Assembly: GCA_018334495.1 (NCBI GenBank)
Contig: JAGXLV010000007.1
Coordinates: 1 to 64,000, forward strand
Direction: 5' to 3'
Source: Oleiphilaceae bacterium
GTDB lineage: Bacteria > Pseudomonadota > Gammaproteobacteria > Pseudomonadales > Oleiphilaceae
DNA length: 64,000 bases
In this document: positions 55,535 to 63,185 of the stretch, piece by piece
Layout of the letters: each line of letters starts with the position of its first letter
Position numbering within the stretch: the first letter of the stretch is position 1
Notes under the pieces: generated by a model
The model's database searches: none
The model's input: the letters and a program-made list of their open reading frames with translations, nothing else
Told to the model about the DNA's origin: nothing
Program-made: the position numbers and the translations under genes

Positions 55535-55768
55535 ATGGCCCAAAAGAACGCAAAACCCGTCTCGGCATCTGCCATAGAGAACCACGTTTACAAGGTTTTT
55601 CCAAATGACATGAACGCCCAGAACACCGTATTTGGCGGCATGATCATGGCCAAGTGCGATCGCCTGGCGCTGGTGGTTGCGGAACGCCATGCCCGGATTC
55701 GGCGCGAAGCCCGTCTCGCCATGCGCAAGGAATTATCCGACGCCAAGCCGGGTGATGATCAGCAATGA
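55535..55768 (+). pseudogene. Acyl-CoA thioesterase remnant with in-frame internal deletion
   Basis: The 77-residue frame begins like a full YciA-type hotdog acyl-CoA thioesterase ([41 protein letters not shown], about residues 1-52) and then jumps to what looks like its C-terminal tail ([16 protein letters not shown]). The family is usually around 160 residues, so about 80-90 residues covering most of the hotdog fold and the catalytic region's second half appear to be missing without a frameshift. Start and stop remain, and the stop overlaps the exporter gene (ATGA at 55765-55768). It may still serve to couple translation. Loss of enzyme activity is inferred. Confidence 0.72.
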
Positions 55769-57555
55769 GAGGCATGTCCATGGCTCCGGACCAGGAGCCG
55801 GCCCAACTCAGCTGGAAGACCCTGCGCAGCCTCTGGCCCTACCTCATGGAGTATCGTGGCCGTATCGTTATCGCCATGCTGTGCCTGGTGGGCGCCAAGG
55901 CCGCTACCGTCGGCGTGCCGTTCATTCTCAAGCATATTGTTGACGGCCTTGATAACAAGGCCACGCCGGACCTGGCCATCGCCCTGCCCCTGGGTCTGCT
56001 GCTGGCGTACGGCGCTGCCCGATTGGCCACCACTCTGTTTGGCGAATTGCGGGATACTGTATTCGGCCGTGTAACGGAAAGAGCCATGCGTCGAATCGGT
56101 TTACAGGTTTTTGAGCATCTCCATGCCCTGGAGTTGAACTTTCACCTTAATCGACGCACCGGCGGTCTGTCCCGTGATATCGAGCGGGGCGTCAGCGGGG
56201 TCGGTTTCCTGCTGCGCATCATGGTGTTCAACATCGTGCCCACTCTGGTGGAACTGGCCATGGTGACGGGCATACTGTTGCTCAATTACAACATCGGTTT
56301 TGTGCTTATTACCCTGACGGCCGTGGTCAGCTATATCCTGTTCTCGGTGCTGGTCACCAACTGGCGCCTGTCCTTTGTGCGCGAAGCCAATCTCGCCGAC
56401 TCCACCAGCAATACCCGCGCTGTCGACAGCCTGCTGAACTACGAGACCGTCAAATACTTCGGCAACGAAGCCTTCGAGGCCAGTCGCTACGACGAAGACC
56501 TGGCTCACTGGGAGCAGGCCCGGCGCAAGAACCGTCTGTCGCTGTTCATGCTCAACGGCGGCCAGGCCCTGATTATTGCGGTTGCGGTAACCGCCATGAT
56601 GGTGTTGGCCGCCGATCAGGTTCTCACCGACAAGATCACCATCGGCGATTTCGTGCTGATCAACGCCTTTACCATGCAGCTGTTCATTCCCCTGGGCTTT
56701 CTCGGCTTTGTCTATCGCGAGCTCAAGAGCGCCACCGCCAACATTGAACGCATGTTCGAGCTGCTCAACCAGGCACCGGCAATCAAGGACGAGCCCAGTG
56801 CCAGACCACTTGTGATTACCGACGGGGCCATTGAGTTTGATCACGTCAGTTTTGGCTATTCCGAGCGCCGACCGATCCTCCATGACGTCAGTTTTCGGGT
56901 CCGGCCGCGACAGAAAGTCGCTGTCGTGGGCAGCAGTGGCGCCGGCAAGTCCACGCTGGTGAAACTGCTGTTCCGTTTCTACGATGTCACCGGCGGCAGC
57001 ATCCGTATTGATGGCCAGGACATTCGTCAGGTCACCCAGGAATCCCTGCGCCAGGCCATCGGCATAGTGCCCCAGGACACCGTGCTGTTTAACAGCACCC
57101 TGTATGAGAACGTGCGCTATGGCCGGATAGACGCCACCGAAACGGAGGTCATGGAAGCGATTCGGATGGCCCACCTGGACGAGTTCATCAAGGACTTGCC
57201 CGATGGCGTGGAAACCCTGGTGGGTGAGCGCGGCCTTAAGCTGAGCGGAGGCGAGAAACAGCGGGTCGCGATTGCCCGCACGATCCTCAAACGCCCGCCC
57301 ATTCTCGTCTTCGACGAGGCCACATCCTCGCTGGACAGCGAATCCGAGCAGGGGATTCTCCAGGCCATCCGCGAAGTATCCCGGGGCCAGACCAGTCTGG
57401 TCATCGCTCATCGCCTGTCCACCATCGTCGATGCTGACGTCATTCTGGTAATGAGCCAGGGCCGGATCGTGGAAGAGGGCAGTCATGAAGCCTTGCTGGG
57501 TCGGGCCGGCACCTACGCCAACCTCTGGCAGATCCAGCAACGGGAAGACAAGTAA
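55765..57555 (+). CDS. Atm1-type ABC exporter (fused permease and ATPase)
   Basis: A 596-residue half-transporter working as a homodimer. The N-terminal membrane domain has six helices (about 25-325) with [17 protein letters not shown], and [15 protein letters not shown], a stretch seen in Atm1/HMT1 exporters for glutathione-linked metals or persulfides. The ATPase domain has Walker [10 protein letters not shown], signature [13 protein letters not shown], Walker [13 protein letters not shown] and switch H in IAHRLS. The start at 55765 overlaps the remnant thioesterase stop; ATGs at 55774 and 55780 are alternatives. Confidence 0.88.
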   Translation: MRGMSMAPDQEPAQLSWKTLRSLWPYLMEYRGRIVIAMLCLVGAKAATVGVPFILKHIVDGLDNKATPDLAIALPLGLLLAYGAARLATTLFGELRDTVFGRVTERAMRRIGLQVFEHLHALELNFHLNRRTGGLSRDIERGVSGVGFLLRIMVFNIVPTLVELAMVTGILLLNYNIGFVLITLTAVVSYILFSVLVTNWRLSFVREANLADSTSNTRAVDSLLNYETVKYFGNEAFEASRYDEDLAHWEQARRKNRLSLFMLNGGQALIIAVAVTAMMVLAADQVLTDKITIGDFVLINAFTMQLFIPLGFLGFVYRELKSATANIERMFELLNQAPAIKDEPSARPLVITDGAIEFDHVSFGYSERRPILHDVSFRVRPRQKVAVVGSSGAGKSTLVKLLFRFYDVTGGSIRIDGQDIRQVTQESLRQAIGIVPQDTVLFNSTLYENVRYGRIDATETEVMEAIRMAHLDEFIKDLPDGVETLVGERGLKLSGGEKQRVAIARTILKRPPILVFDEATSSLDSESEQGILQAIREVSRGQTSLVIAHRLSTIVDADVILVMSQGRIVEEGSHEALLGRAGTYANLWQIQQREDK

Positions 57556-57827
57556 GAAAGCCAGGCACGACCTGAACAGTGTCAAGAAATATTACGCAAG
57601 GCGCTAATCAATTAAACACAAGTTTCTCAACTGATTGTTTTATATGTAAATAACAAAAAATGGCACGACCTGTGATTGACAATCCTTGCTGCCTCATTTG
57701 CATCGACCGCTAAGTGACATAACCACGGCTACAAGGCAGTAGCCGGCTGACGAAAAAGACCAGCCGCCGCGGAACACAAGACAACACGCAGTCATACCTG
57801 AAGGCCGTTATCTCTCGGGAATCCGCC

Positions 57828-59195
57828 ATGAAGGACAAAAGACCGCTTGTTTGGCTGTCGTCGGCGCCCTGCCGTTCCAAACACAGTATCGAACTGGGAT
57901 CACACTGGCATGTCCACCCACTGGACATGACCCAGCCGCCTGTCAATTCAGCTGTCATACCGAATTCCAGGGTGGGTATCCTCGATTTCAGCGAATATTC
58001 CGCAGCGTCCGACCTGACCCGCCTTGATCAGTGGTTCGACACTCTCAGGCTGCCCCACTGGGTCGGGATTCTTGCATCCCCACCCCAGGAGGATAAACAA
58101 CTCCGGGCGCTGGTGTCACAGTATTGCTCTGACTACCACAGGCTGCCAATTGACTGCGAACGGCTGAATACCATATTGGGCCATTTGTGGGGAATGGCAG
58201 AATTGCAAATGCCGACCCACAATCCAACAATCGACAGTTACCAGCCTTTTGCCCTTGAGGGCCCATCGACTGCAATTTCCCGAACCCGCTCCCTGTTAAG
58301 GCGCTTCGGCCAGACTCATGAGCCGGTTCTCATTCACGGTGAGAGCGGCACTGGAAAAGAAGCCGCCGCCAGATTTATACATACCAACTCACCACAGCGG
58401 CATGCGCCATTAATCACCATTAACTGTGCGGCATTGCCCCTGTCACTCACTCAGAGCGAACTTTTCGGCTATGAAAAAGGCGCGTTTACCGGCGCGACCA
58501 CTGGCCGGCCGGGACGGCTGGAGGCTGCCGACGGCGGCACACTCCTGATCGCCGGCATTGACGAACTCAAGCCCGAACAGCAATCGGCACTGCTGTTATT
58601 CCTGCAGGAGGGCCTGGTGGAGCGAATCGGCGCGGTCACCCCGCGAAAAGTCACCGCCCGTGTCATAGCCACCAGCACAGCGGCCCTTGATAGAGAAGTT
58701 GCAGCAGGGCGTTTCAGAGGGGACGTGTATTACCGGCTGGGAGAGCTGGAAATCCAGATGCCGGCCCTTAGAAATCGCCGCGAGGATATCCTGTTCATTC
58801 TGAAAAACATGATCGCCGGCAAAAAAACCACCCTGAACATAAAAAACCTGAGCCTGGACAGCATGCATTGCCTGCTTCAACACGACTGGCCCGGTAATCT
58901 CCAGGAGTTGCAGAATCGTCTCGCCAAAGCCTTTTTGCTGGGCGACCGGCCGCTGCTTGAGCCCTGGGACTTTGGACTTGCCGAAAACATCGCGGCCATG
59001 CCCCCGTTAACCGAGCTTCGCCTTGAGCGATACCGTGACCTGGCGGAGCAAGAGGCTTTGTCTTACAGCCTTACGCTAAGCCATCAGAATGTTTCAGCGG
59101 CGGCACGACTGCTGGGAATCTCGCGGGTTTCCTTTTATCGGCTGATGGCAAAACACGATCCCAGGAAAGCGCTGGAAAAGCCGAAGCAGACTTGA
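57828..59195 (+). CDS. VpsR-like sigma54-type enhancer-binding regulator with altered Walker B
   Basis: A 455-residue regulator: an N-terminal degenerate receiver-like domain (about 1-125; VGILDFSEY without a phospho-acceptor set, as in VpsR), an AAA+ domain (about 145-375) and a Fis-type HTH (about 405-450, NVSAAARLLGISRVSFYRLM). Walker A GESGTGKE and the sigma54-contact loop GAFTGA are intact, but Walker B reads GGTLLIAGIDEL, so the usual Asp-Glu pair is A242-G243. The arginine-finger region RGDVYYRLGELEI is present. It shares an operon with the FapF-like porin and probably controls the facing matrix operon. Whether it uses ATP hydrolysis is doubtful. Confidence 0.82.
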   Translation: MKDKRPLVWLSSAPCRSKHSIELGSHWHVHPLDMTQPPVNSAVIPNSRVGILDFSEYSAASDLTRLDQWFDTLRLPHWVGILASPPQEDKQLRALVSQYCSDYHRLPIDCERLNTILGHLWGMAELQMPTHNPTIDSYQPFALEGPSTAISRTRSLLRRFGQTHEPVLIHGESGTGKEAAARFIHTNSPQRHAPLITINCAALPLSLTQSELFGYEKGAFTGATTGRPGRLEAADGGTLLIAGIDELKPEQQSALLLFLQEGLVERIGAVTPRKVTARVIATSTAALDREVAAGRFRGDVYYRLGELEIQMPALRNRREDILFILKNMIAGKKTTLNIKNLSLDSMHCLLQHDWPGNLQELQNRLAKAFLLGDRPLLEPWDFGLAENIAAMPPLTELRLERYRDLAEQEALSYSLTLSHQNVSAAARLLGISRVSFYRLMAKHDPRKALEKPKQT

Positions 59196-59222
59196 TAACA
59201 ATCGATACATGAGGAAGCAACC

Positions 59223-60272
59223 ATGCAAAACTCAAGAATCCTACCGTTTTTGATCGGTTCGTTTCTTTACACTAATCCGTTGACCGCGCAGGAACAGAAT
59301 GTCAGCCCGAACCCGTCATCCGAACAGGCAGGCGACAGGGCCACGGAGATCGCGTCGATAACAACTGATCGCGGCATAGTGACTCAGCCGGGGCAGTTTA
59401 CTATTGAACCCTCCTTGTCTTATGCCCACAGCAATTCCACCCTCGTCGCCATTGAAGGCTTTACCATCATACCCGCCCTCGTGATCGGCCTGATCAACGT
59501 CTCGGAAGTACAGAGAGATATTTTTGTCGGCGCCCTGTCTTTTAAATACGGGTTCACCAGCCGTTTTGAGATGTCAGTCCGCGCGCCTTACCTGCGCATC
59601 GAAGAAGACCTTCGCGAACGCCAGGCTTTCGAGGGAACCCCCATAGACACCCTGCGAGAGTCCACGGGCGATGGCCTGGGCGATGTGGAATTATCCCTGC
59701 GTTATCAGGTCAACGACGGGCTCGATGGCTGGCCTTATCTGATCAGCGAGCTCAGGGTAAAAAGTCCCACTGGGGAAAGCCCTTTTGACGTACCTCAGCG
59801 GATCGTCCGTGACACTGAGGGCAACCCGATAGGCGTGGAACTCAGCGAACGACCGACCGGTTCGGGCTTTTGGTCCTTCGAACCGGGTTTGTCGTTTATT
59901 TACCCTTCCGAGCCAGCCGTCCTGTTTGGCAACCTCAGTTATGTCTGGACACAGGAAGAGGATCAGGGTGGCAACAACGGCAGGATCGACCCCGGCAATG
60001 TCGTCAGGTTCGGGTTTGGAATGGGGTTTGCGTTCAACGAACGCACCTCTTTCAGCCTGAGCTACAGCCATTCCGTGATTGGCGACACCTCCTTTGAGCA
60101 AAACAACAGCCTGACTGACTCCAATTTCGAGCGAATCCAGGTCGGGTCCCTGGCATTTGGCCTGTCCCAGCGCTTGAGCCCAAGCACCAGTTTGAGCCTG
60201 ACGGTCAGCGTTGGGGCGACGGATGAAGCGCCAGATACCGAAATAACGCTCAAATTACCGATGAGGTTCTGA
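59223..60272 (+). CDS. FapF-like outer-membrane beta-barrel protein
   Basis: A 349-residue exported protein with a signal peptide (about 1-22, ending PLTAQ), a short polar N-terminal region and a beta-barrel with alternating strands to a terminal Phe (KLPMRF), as needed for BAM insertion. Segments TDRGIVTQPGQFTIEPSLSY, GFTSRFEMSVRAPYL and GDGLGDVELSLRYQ are typical of the FapF / phenol-degradation MetA-like barrel family. FapF exports amyloid subunits in Pseudomonas. Here it follows the regulator by 27 bp and faces the putative cargo genes. The N-terminal coiled coil of FapF is short or missing. Confidence 0.75.
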   Translation: MQNSRILPFLIGSFLYTNPLTAQEQNVSPNPSSEQAGDRATEIASITTDRGIVTQPGQFTIEPSLSYAHSNSTLVAIEGFTIIPALVIGLINVSEVQRDIFVGALSFKYGFTSRFEMSVRAPYLRIEEDLRERQAFEGTPIDTLRESTGDGLGDVELSLRYQVNDGLDGWPYLISELRVKSPTGESPFDVPQRIVRDTEGNPIGVELSERPTGSGFWSFEPGLSFIYPSEPAVLFGNLSYVWTQEEDQGGNNGRIDPGNVVRFGFGMGFAFNERTSFSLSYSHSVIGDTSFEQNNSLTDSNFERIQVGSLAFGLSQRLSPSTSLSLTVSVGATDEAPDTEITLKLPMRF

Positions 60273-60314
60273 CGCGAGGCCCGGTCCGGCGGAGCCTCTG
60301 CGCTGGCGAGCGTT

Positions 60315-60803
60315 TCAGCGCCCCAGGTATTGCAGCATTTGATCATCCAGGTTGAAAGGCAGCCGCTGGCCAGGGCCCAGATTATTCACTTCAATGTCAA
60401 GTTGCCGAAGATTCTGTATCACCGCACTGTCAAGGCGATTCTGAACAAAACTGGAGAAGCTCGAGCCATCGCCGGCGCTGCCGGACACGATCGTGCCCGC
60501 TTCCTGGCCAACGCCTCCTCTGTGAATCATATTTTCAATCTGGTGAGTAATGACACCGCCGTTGAGCGGCCCGTTCAGATTGGGGATGGTCAGCCGATTG
60601 ACCACCATGTCCTCGCCGTTGATAGAGACGACCTGCTCCAGCCCGATGGCAATTTCCAGATCGCCTACCTGAAACCCGCCCCGACGGGACTCAAGCGCCT
60701 GGTCATCCAGGGGCGGGACAGGCAAGGCCAGGCTGGCGGCTACTGTTGGGGCCGCGCCCACGATTAACACCGTCACACAAATTGGAAAGAAGTAAGTCTT
60801 CAT
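60315..60803 (-). CDS. Exported protein with double-glycine-type motif and QN module
   Basis: A 162-residue protein with a Sec signal (about 1-23, MKTYFFPICVTVLIVGAAP) followed by LDDQALESRRGG (residues 32-43), which matches the LSxxELxxIxGG leader of C39 substrates at most positions. After it comes FQVGDLEIAIGLEQVV and near the C-terminus QN-x5-VIQ-x3-Q (from residue 121), the module shared with the two other secreted proteins of the operon. I do not recognise a named family; FapE may be its positional counterpart. ATG 60803 begins the signal peptide and lies 5 bp after the C39 gene. Confidence 0.72.
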   Translation of the reverse strand: MKTYFFPICVTVLIVGAAPTVAASLALPVPPLDDQALESRRGGFQVGDLEIAIGLEQVVSINGEDMVVNRLTIPNLNGPLNGGVITHQIENMIHRGGVGQEAGTIVSGSAGDGSSFSSFVQNRLDSAVIQNLRQLDIEVNNLGPGQRLPFNLDDQMLQYLGR

Positions 60804-60808
60804 TGGCG

Positions 60809-61501
60809 TTACCATTCCTGTGTCGAGGGCCAATAAGGCAGCGTGTGACCCACGGGGGGTTCTACCAACCCCTCCTGTAACGGAGCCCTGGTGACCTGAG
60901 CCCAGTCCTCTTCCGTTGAAAATGCACGTCGCCCTGTTTCAAGGTGGTTACGGATGACAAAGGCGGTACCGTCCCAGGACTCCTCAAACTCCTGATGAGA
61001 GTAGGCGTTCACACCACGAGCGGGATCGCCCACCAATACTTCTTTGTCATTGATGCCCTTGATGACAACAAAATGCCGAAAGCCATTCAGATTCAACAGG
61101 ACAATCGTGGGCAAACGAACCTGCTCGCGCAGCCCCTTCAAGGGCAAGCGAATGCCATCCGCCTGATAGCCCTCGGCCCCCAGAAAATTCTTCATGTCGA
61201 GCATCGAAAAGCCTTCCTGCCGCACTTTGCCCGCATCGGCCAGGGCAAGCATGGATTCAAACACTTCCCGCTCGCTGAATTCGTCGTCATAGTGGAAAGT
61301 CAAAAGCGAAGCTACCGCCGCGGAGCCGCAGCTGAAGTCGTATTCTTGCTGAAAAATACGGTCGAACCGGCGTTCCTGAAAACTGGTCACCGGCACGGAA
61401 AGACTGCCCGCAATACCCGGAATGGTCACCGAGCCGGCAAAACCGGTGGACCATACCAGGCTGGCACCTGCGCCTAAGACAGCAAGCCGCCATCCTTTCA
61501 T
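60809..61501 (-). CDS. Periplasmic C39-family peptidase (FapD-like)
   Basis: A 230-residue protein with a signal peptide (about 1-22, ending GFAGS) and a stand-alone C39 cysteine peptidase domain without the ABC transporter part. The catalytic set is visible: Q52 and C58 in QQEYDFSCGSAAV, H143 in GFRHFVVIKG and D159 in VGDPARG. The FSMLDMKNFLGAEGY stretch is typical of FapD-like proteins. C39 enzymes cut after double glycine; the neighbouring protein with RRGG is a candidate substrate. GGAGGT lies 4 nt before the ATG. Confidence 0.85.
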   Translation of the reverse strand: MKGWRLAVLGAGASLVWSTGFAGSVTIPGIAGSLSVPVTSFQERRFDRIFQQEYDFSCGSAAVASLLTFHYDDEFSEREVFESMLALADAGKVRQEGFSMLDMKNFLGAEGYQADGIRLPLKGLREQVRLPTIVLLNLNGFRHFVVIKGINDKEVLVGDPARGVNAYSHQEFEESWDGTAFVIRNHLETGRRAFSTEEDWAQVTRAPLQEGLVEPPVGHTLPYWPSTQEW

Positions 61502-61513
61502 GGCCCACCTCCG

Positions 61514-61864
61514 TTATTGGTTAATAAGAATGTTGACCTGAGTGCTGTCCTGAATGACCACCTGGTTTCCAGTGTTCTGGATAACTGTGGCAATTCCGCT
61601 CATGTTGCCAAACGCATTGTCAGAGATCGTGTTATCCCCTGTAGCCACATTGCCCGACAGCACATTATCGGAAACACTGCCAGTCTGTTGATTTTCGTTT
61701 AATTGCCACTGCATCGGTATACCTTGCCGGCCGCTTGAGTCTGCCAGTTGGTCCGGCGACAGTCGCGCCGCCTCCAACCATTCCTCAGCGACTGAAGGAG
61801 ACACCCACCCAAACATCAACAGCAACAAGGCAACTCTCAACTCCAATCTGATGACGTCACCCAT
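61514..61864 (-). CDS. Small secreted amyloid-like protein (QN module)
   Basis: A 116-residue protein with a signal peptide (about 1-28, ending SPSVAEE), a short helical part (EEWLEAARLSPDQLADS) and a C-terminal Asn/Gln/Thr/Val-rich half: NENQQTGSVSDNVLSGN and ISDNAFGNMSGIATVIQNTG. This ends in QN-x5-VIQ-x3-Q (from residue 96), reminiscent of curlin or Fap amyloid strands. It is 12 bp before the C39 gene, so it is part of the same operon. A role as nucleator or minor fibre subunit is inferred. ATG 61864 is preferred with GGGAG 7 nt upstream. Confidence 0.75.
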   Translation of the reverse strand: MGDVIRLELRVALLLLMFGWVSPSVAEEWLEAARLSPDQLADSSGRQGIPMQWQLNENQQTGSVSDNVLSGNVATGDNTISDNAFGNMSGIATVIQNTGNQVVIQDSTQVNILINQ

Positions 61865-61929
61865 GAGATTTCTCCCGGAAAACCCGGCCACACCGGAAAA
61901 ACCTCTTCCCGATGCGGCCCGACATTTCC

Positions 61930-62823
61930 CTAGTTGCCAGTGGACAGATTGGACTGAACACTGACATTGGCCTGGGTAACACTGGCGTTACCGGCGTTCT
62001 GGGAGATAGCGCCAACGCCGGTGAAGTTCGCTGAACCTCCGGAGATCTCATTGGTATGATTCACAGCGGTATAGGACCCTTCGCCCCTCGCATCCGCATA
62101 GGTTGTGGTGACTCCGGACACGGCGCCATCCAGTTCAGCGCTGTTCAGGAATGAGGTGGTTTCAAACGAATTGTTGCTGTCTGAAACGTTGTTGCTGTCG
62201 GATACACTGTTGTCTGTGTCTGTATCGACACTGTTATCTATATCGGTGTCGGAGTTGTCGTTATTGCTGTCAGCAACACTGTTATCGGTCTCAGAGTTGT
62301 CATTATTACTGTCGGCAACACTGTTGTCGGTGTCGGTATCGACACTGTTATCGGTTTCAGAGTTGTCGTTATTGCTGTCAGCAACACTGTTGTCGGTGTC
62401 AGTATCGGTCGCAGAGTTGTCGTTATTGCTGTCGGCAACGCTGTTGTCGGTGTCGGTATCGGTCTCAGAGTTGTCGTTATTGCTGTCGGCAACGCTGTTG
62501 TCGGTATCGACACTGTTATCTGTGTCGGTATCAGTCTCAGAGTTGTCGTTATTGCTGTCGGCAACACTGTTGTCGGTATCGACACTATTGTCGGTATCCG
62601 TGTCAGTGTCAGTGTCAGTGTCCGTGAAAACACTGTTGTCCGTGGAATTGTCATTACCGGAATTCGTGTTGCCTGACTCATCAGTGTTCGCAGTTGACGA
62701 GGCATTGGCATTGGTATTCGGGTCTCCGTCGCCGCCCTGGGTCACGTCCTGGGCGTAGGCGCCCCCGGAAAGTCCCAGTGCCAGTGCAACAGCTGCTGCC
62801 AATAAGCTTTTTTGAGTTTTCAT
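61930..62823 (-). CDS. Secreted Asp/Asn/Ser/Thr repeat protein, putative matrix or amyloid cargo
   Basis: A 297-residue protein with a clear signal peptide (about 1-24, ending GGAYAQD), then about 190 residues of low-complexity repeats (six copies of DNSVADSNNDNS separated by TDTDT or NSVDT spacers), and a C-terminal part (about 225-297) with GEGSYTAVNHTNEISGG and the QN module (from residue 275). The repeat is strongly acidic and could bind calcium. First gene of the minus-strand operon; a sigma54-type promoter candidate lies about 100 bp upstream. I read it as an extracellular matrix component; it could also be an adhesin. ATG 62823 starts the signal peptide. Confidence 0.78.
   Translation of the reverse strand: MKTQKSLLAAAVALALGLSGGAYAQDVTQGGDGDPNTNANASSTANTDESGNTNSGNDNSTDNSVFTDTDTDTDTDTDNSVDTDNSVADSNNDNSETDTDTDNSVDTDNSVADSNNDNSETDTDTDNSVADSNNDNSATDTDTDNSVADSNNDNSETDNSVDTDTDNSVADSNNDNSETDNSVADSNNDNSDTDIDNSVDTDTDNSVSDSNNVSDSNNSFETTSFLNSAELDGAVSGVTTTYADARGEGSYTAVNHTNEISGGSANFTGVGAISQNAGNASVTQANVSVQSNLSTGN
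62180..62640 (-). repeat. Tandem coding repeats in the Asp/Asn-rich secreted protein
   Basis: On the plus strand the words GTTGTCGTTATTGCTGTC and GTCGGTATCGACACTGTT recur many times. They encode DNSVADSNNDNS units (six copies, plus a degenerate seventh) and TDTDTDNS spacers. Spacing between copies varies, which points to unequal crossing-over or slippage. This DNA is a likely site of length variation between strains and of assembly errors. Confidence 0.9.
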
Positions 62824-62919
62824 GGTTACCATTCCCTTCTTGCATGATTGTCGATGTGGGGACAGCCGACCAGCCTGCATTCCTGCAGGCACGTCCCGGT
62901 CGTTTCCCACGGATATAGC

Positions 62920-62935
62920 TGCGATTACCATGCCA
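62920..62935 (-). promoter_or_regulatory. Candidate sigma54 (-24/-12) promoter of the matrix operon
   Basis: Read on the minus strand, 62935 to 62920 is TGGCATGGTAATCGCA, matching TGGCACGN4TTGCA at all but two positions and keeping the essential GG and GC dinucleotides 10 nt apart. Transcription would start about 85 nt before the ATG at 62823. A neighbouring sigma54-type activator with intact GAFTGA makes this credible. Confidence 0.5.
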
Positions 62936-63113
62936 TGCTGACACCCTGAATCTCATGTGACTGATAATATTAGATTTTTATTTATTTTAGAGAAAACGGG
63001 GAAACGTCAGGGCAGCCGGCAATGTTGCATATCTGATACAGGTTTTACCGATTACGGAAGGGTTTTTTAAAATTTAATAGTTAATTCAGAGGCATACGAG
63101 AAAATCAGGTGTC

Positions 63114-63143
63114 AAAAAAAACCCCGCCGAAGCGGGGTTTTTG
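63114..63143 (-). terminator. Rho-independent terminator of aceA
   Basis: ACCCCGC (63121-63127), loop CGAA and GCGGGGT (63132-63138), with A residues before and T residues after. On the minus strand this is a TTCG-looped GC stem followed by a U run, 43 bp after the aceA stop. The DNA from 62936 to 63113 is AT-rich and shows no gene. Confidence 0.9.
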
Positions 63144-63185
63144 CTGGCCCGGAACAGGTCCGGGGCAATCGATCAGCCTGATGCT

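Noticed and set aside
56101-57585. Long minus-strand open frame opposite the Atm1-type exporter (494 codons)
   Set aside because: It lies antisense to a gene with all ABC motifs and is a by-product of GC-rich codon use; it has no recognisable domain.
57661-57676. TGGCACGACCTGTGAT as a sigma54 promoter for the VpsR-like gene
   Set aside because: The -24 half is perfect but the essential GC at -12 is replaced by GA, so it is unlikely to be functional.
62180-62640. Possible CRISPR array because of regularly recurring short DNA words
   Set aside because: Repeats are in-frame coding units with variable spacing and repeat-like spacers, and no cas genes are nearby.
62105-62758. Plus-strand Leu/Ser-repeat frame (LLLSATLLSVS) opposite the Asp/Asn repeat protein
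   Set aside because: It is the complement of the coding repeat; the minus-strand protein has a signal peptide, a ribosome binding site and a non-repetitive C-terminus.
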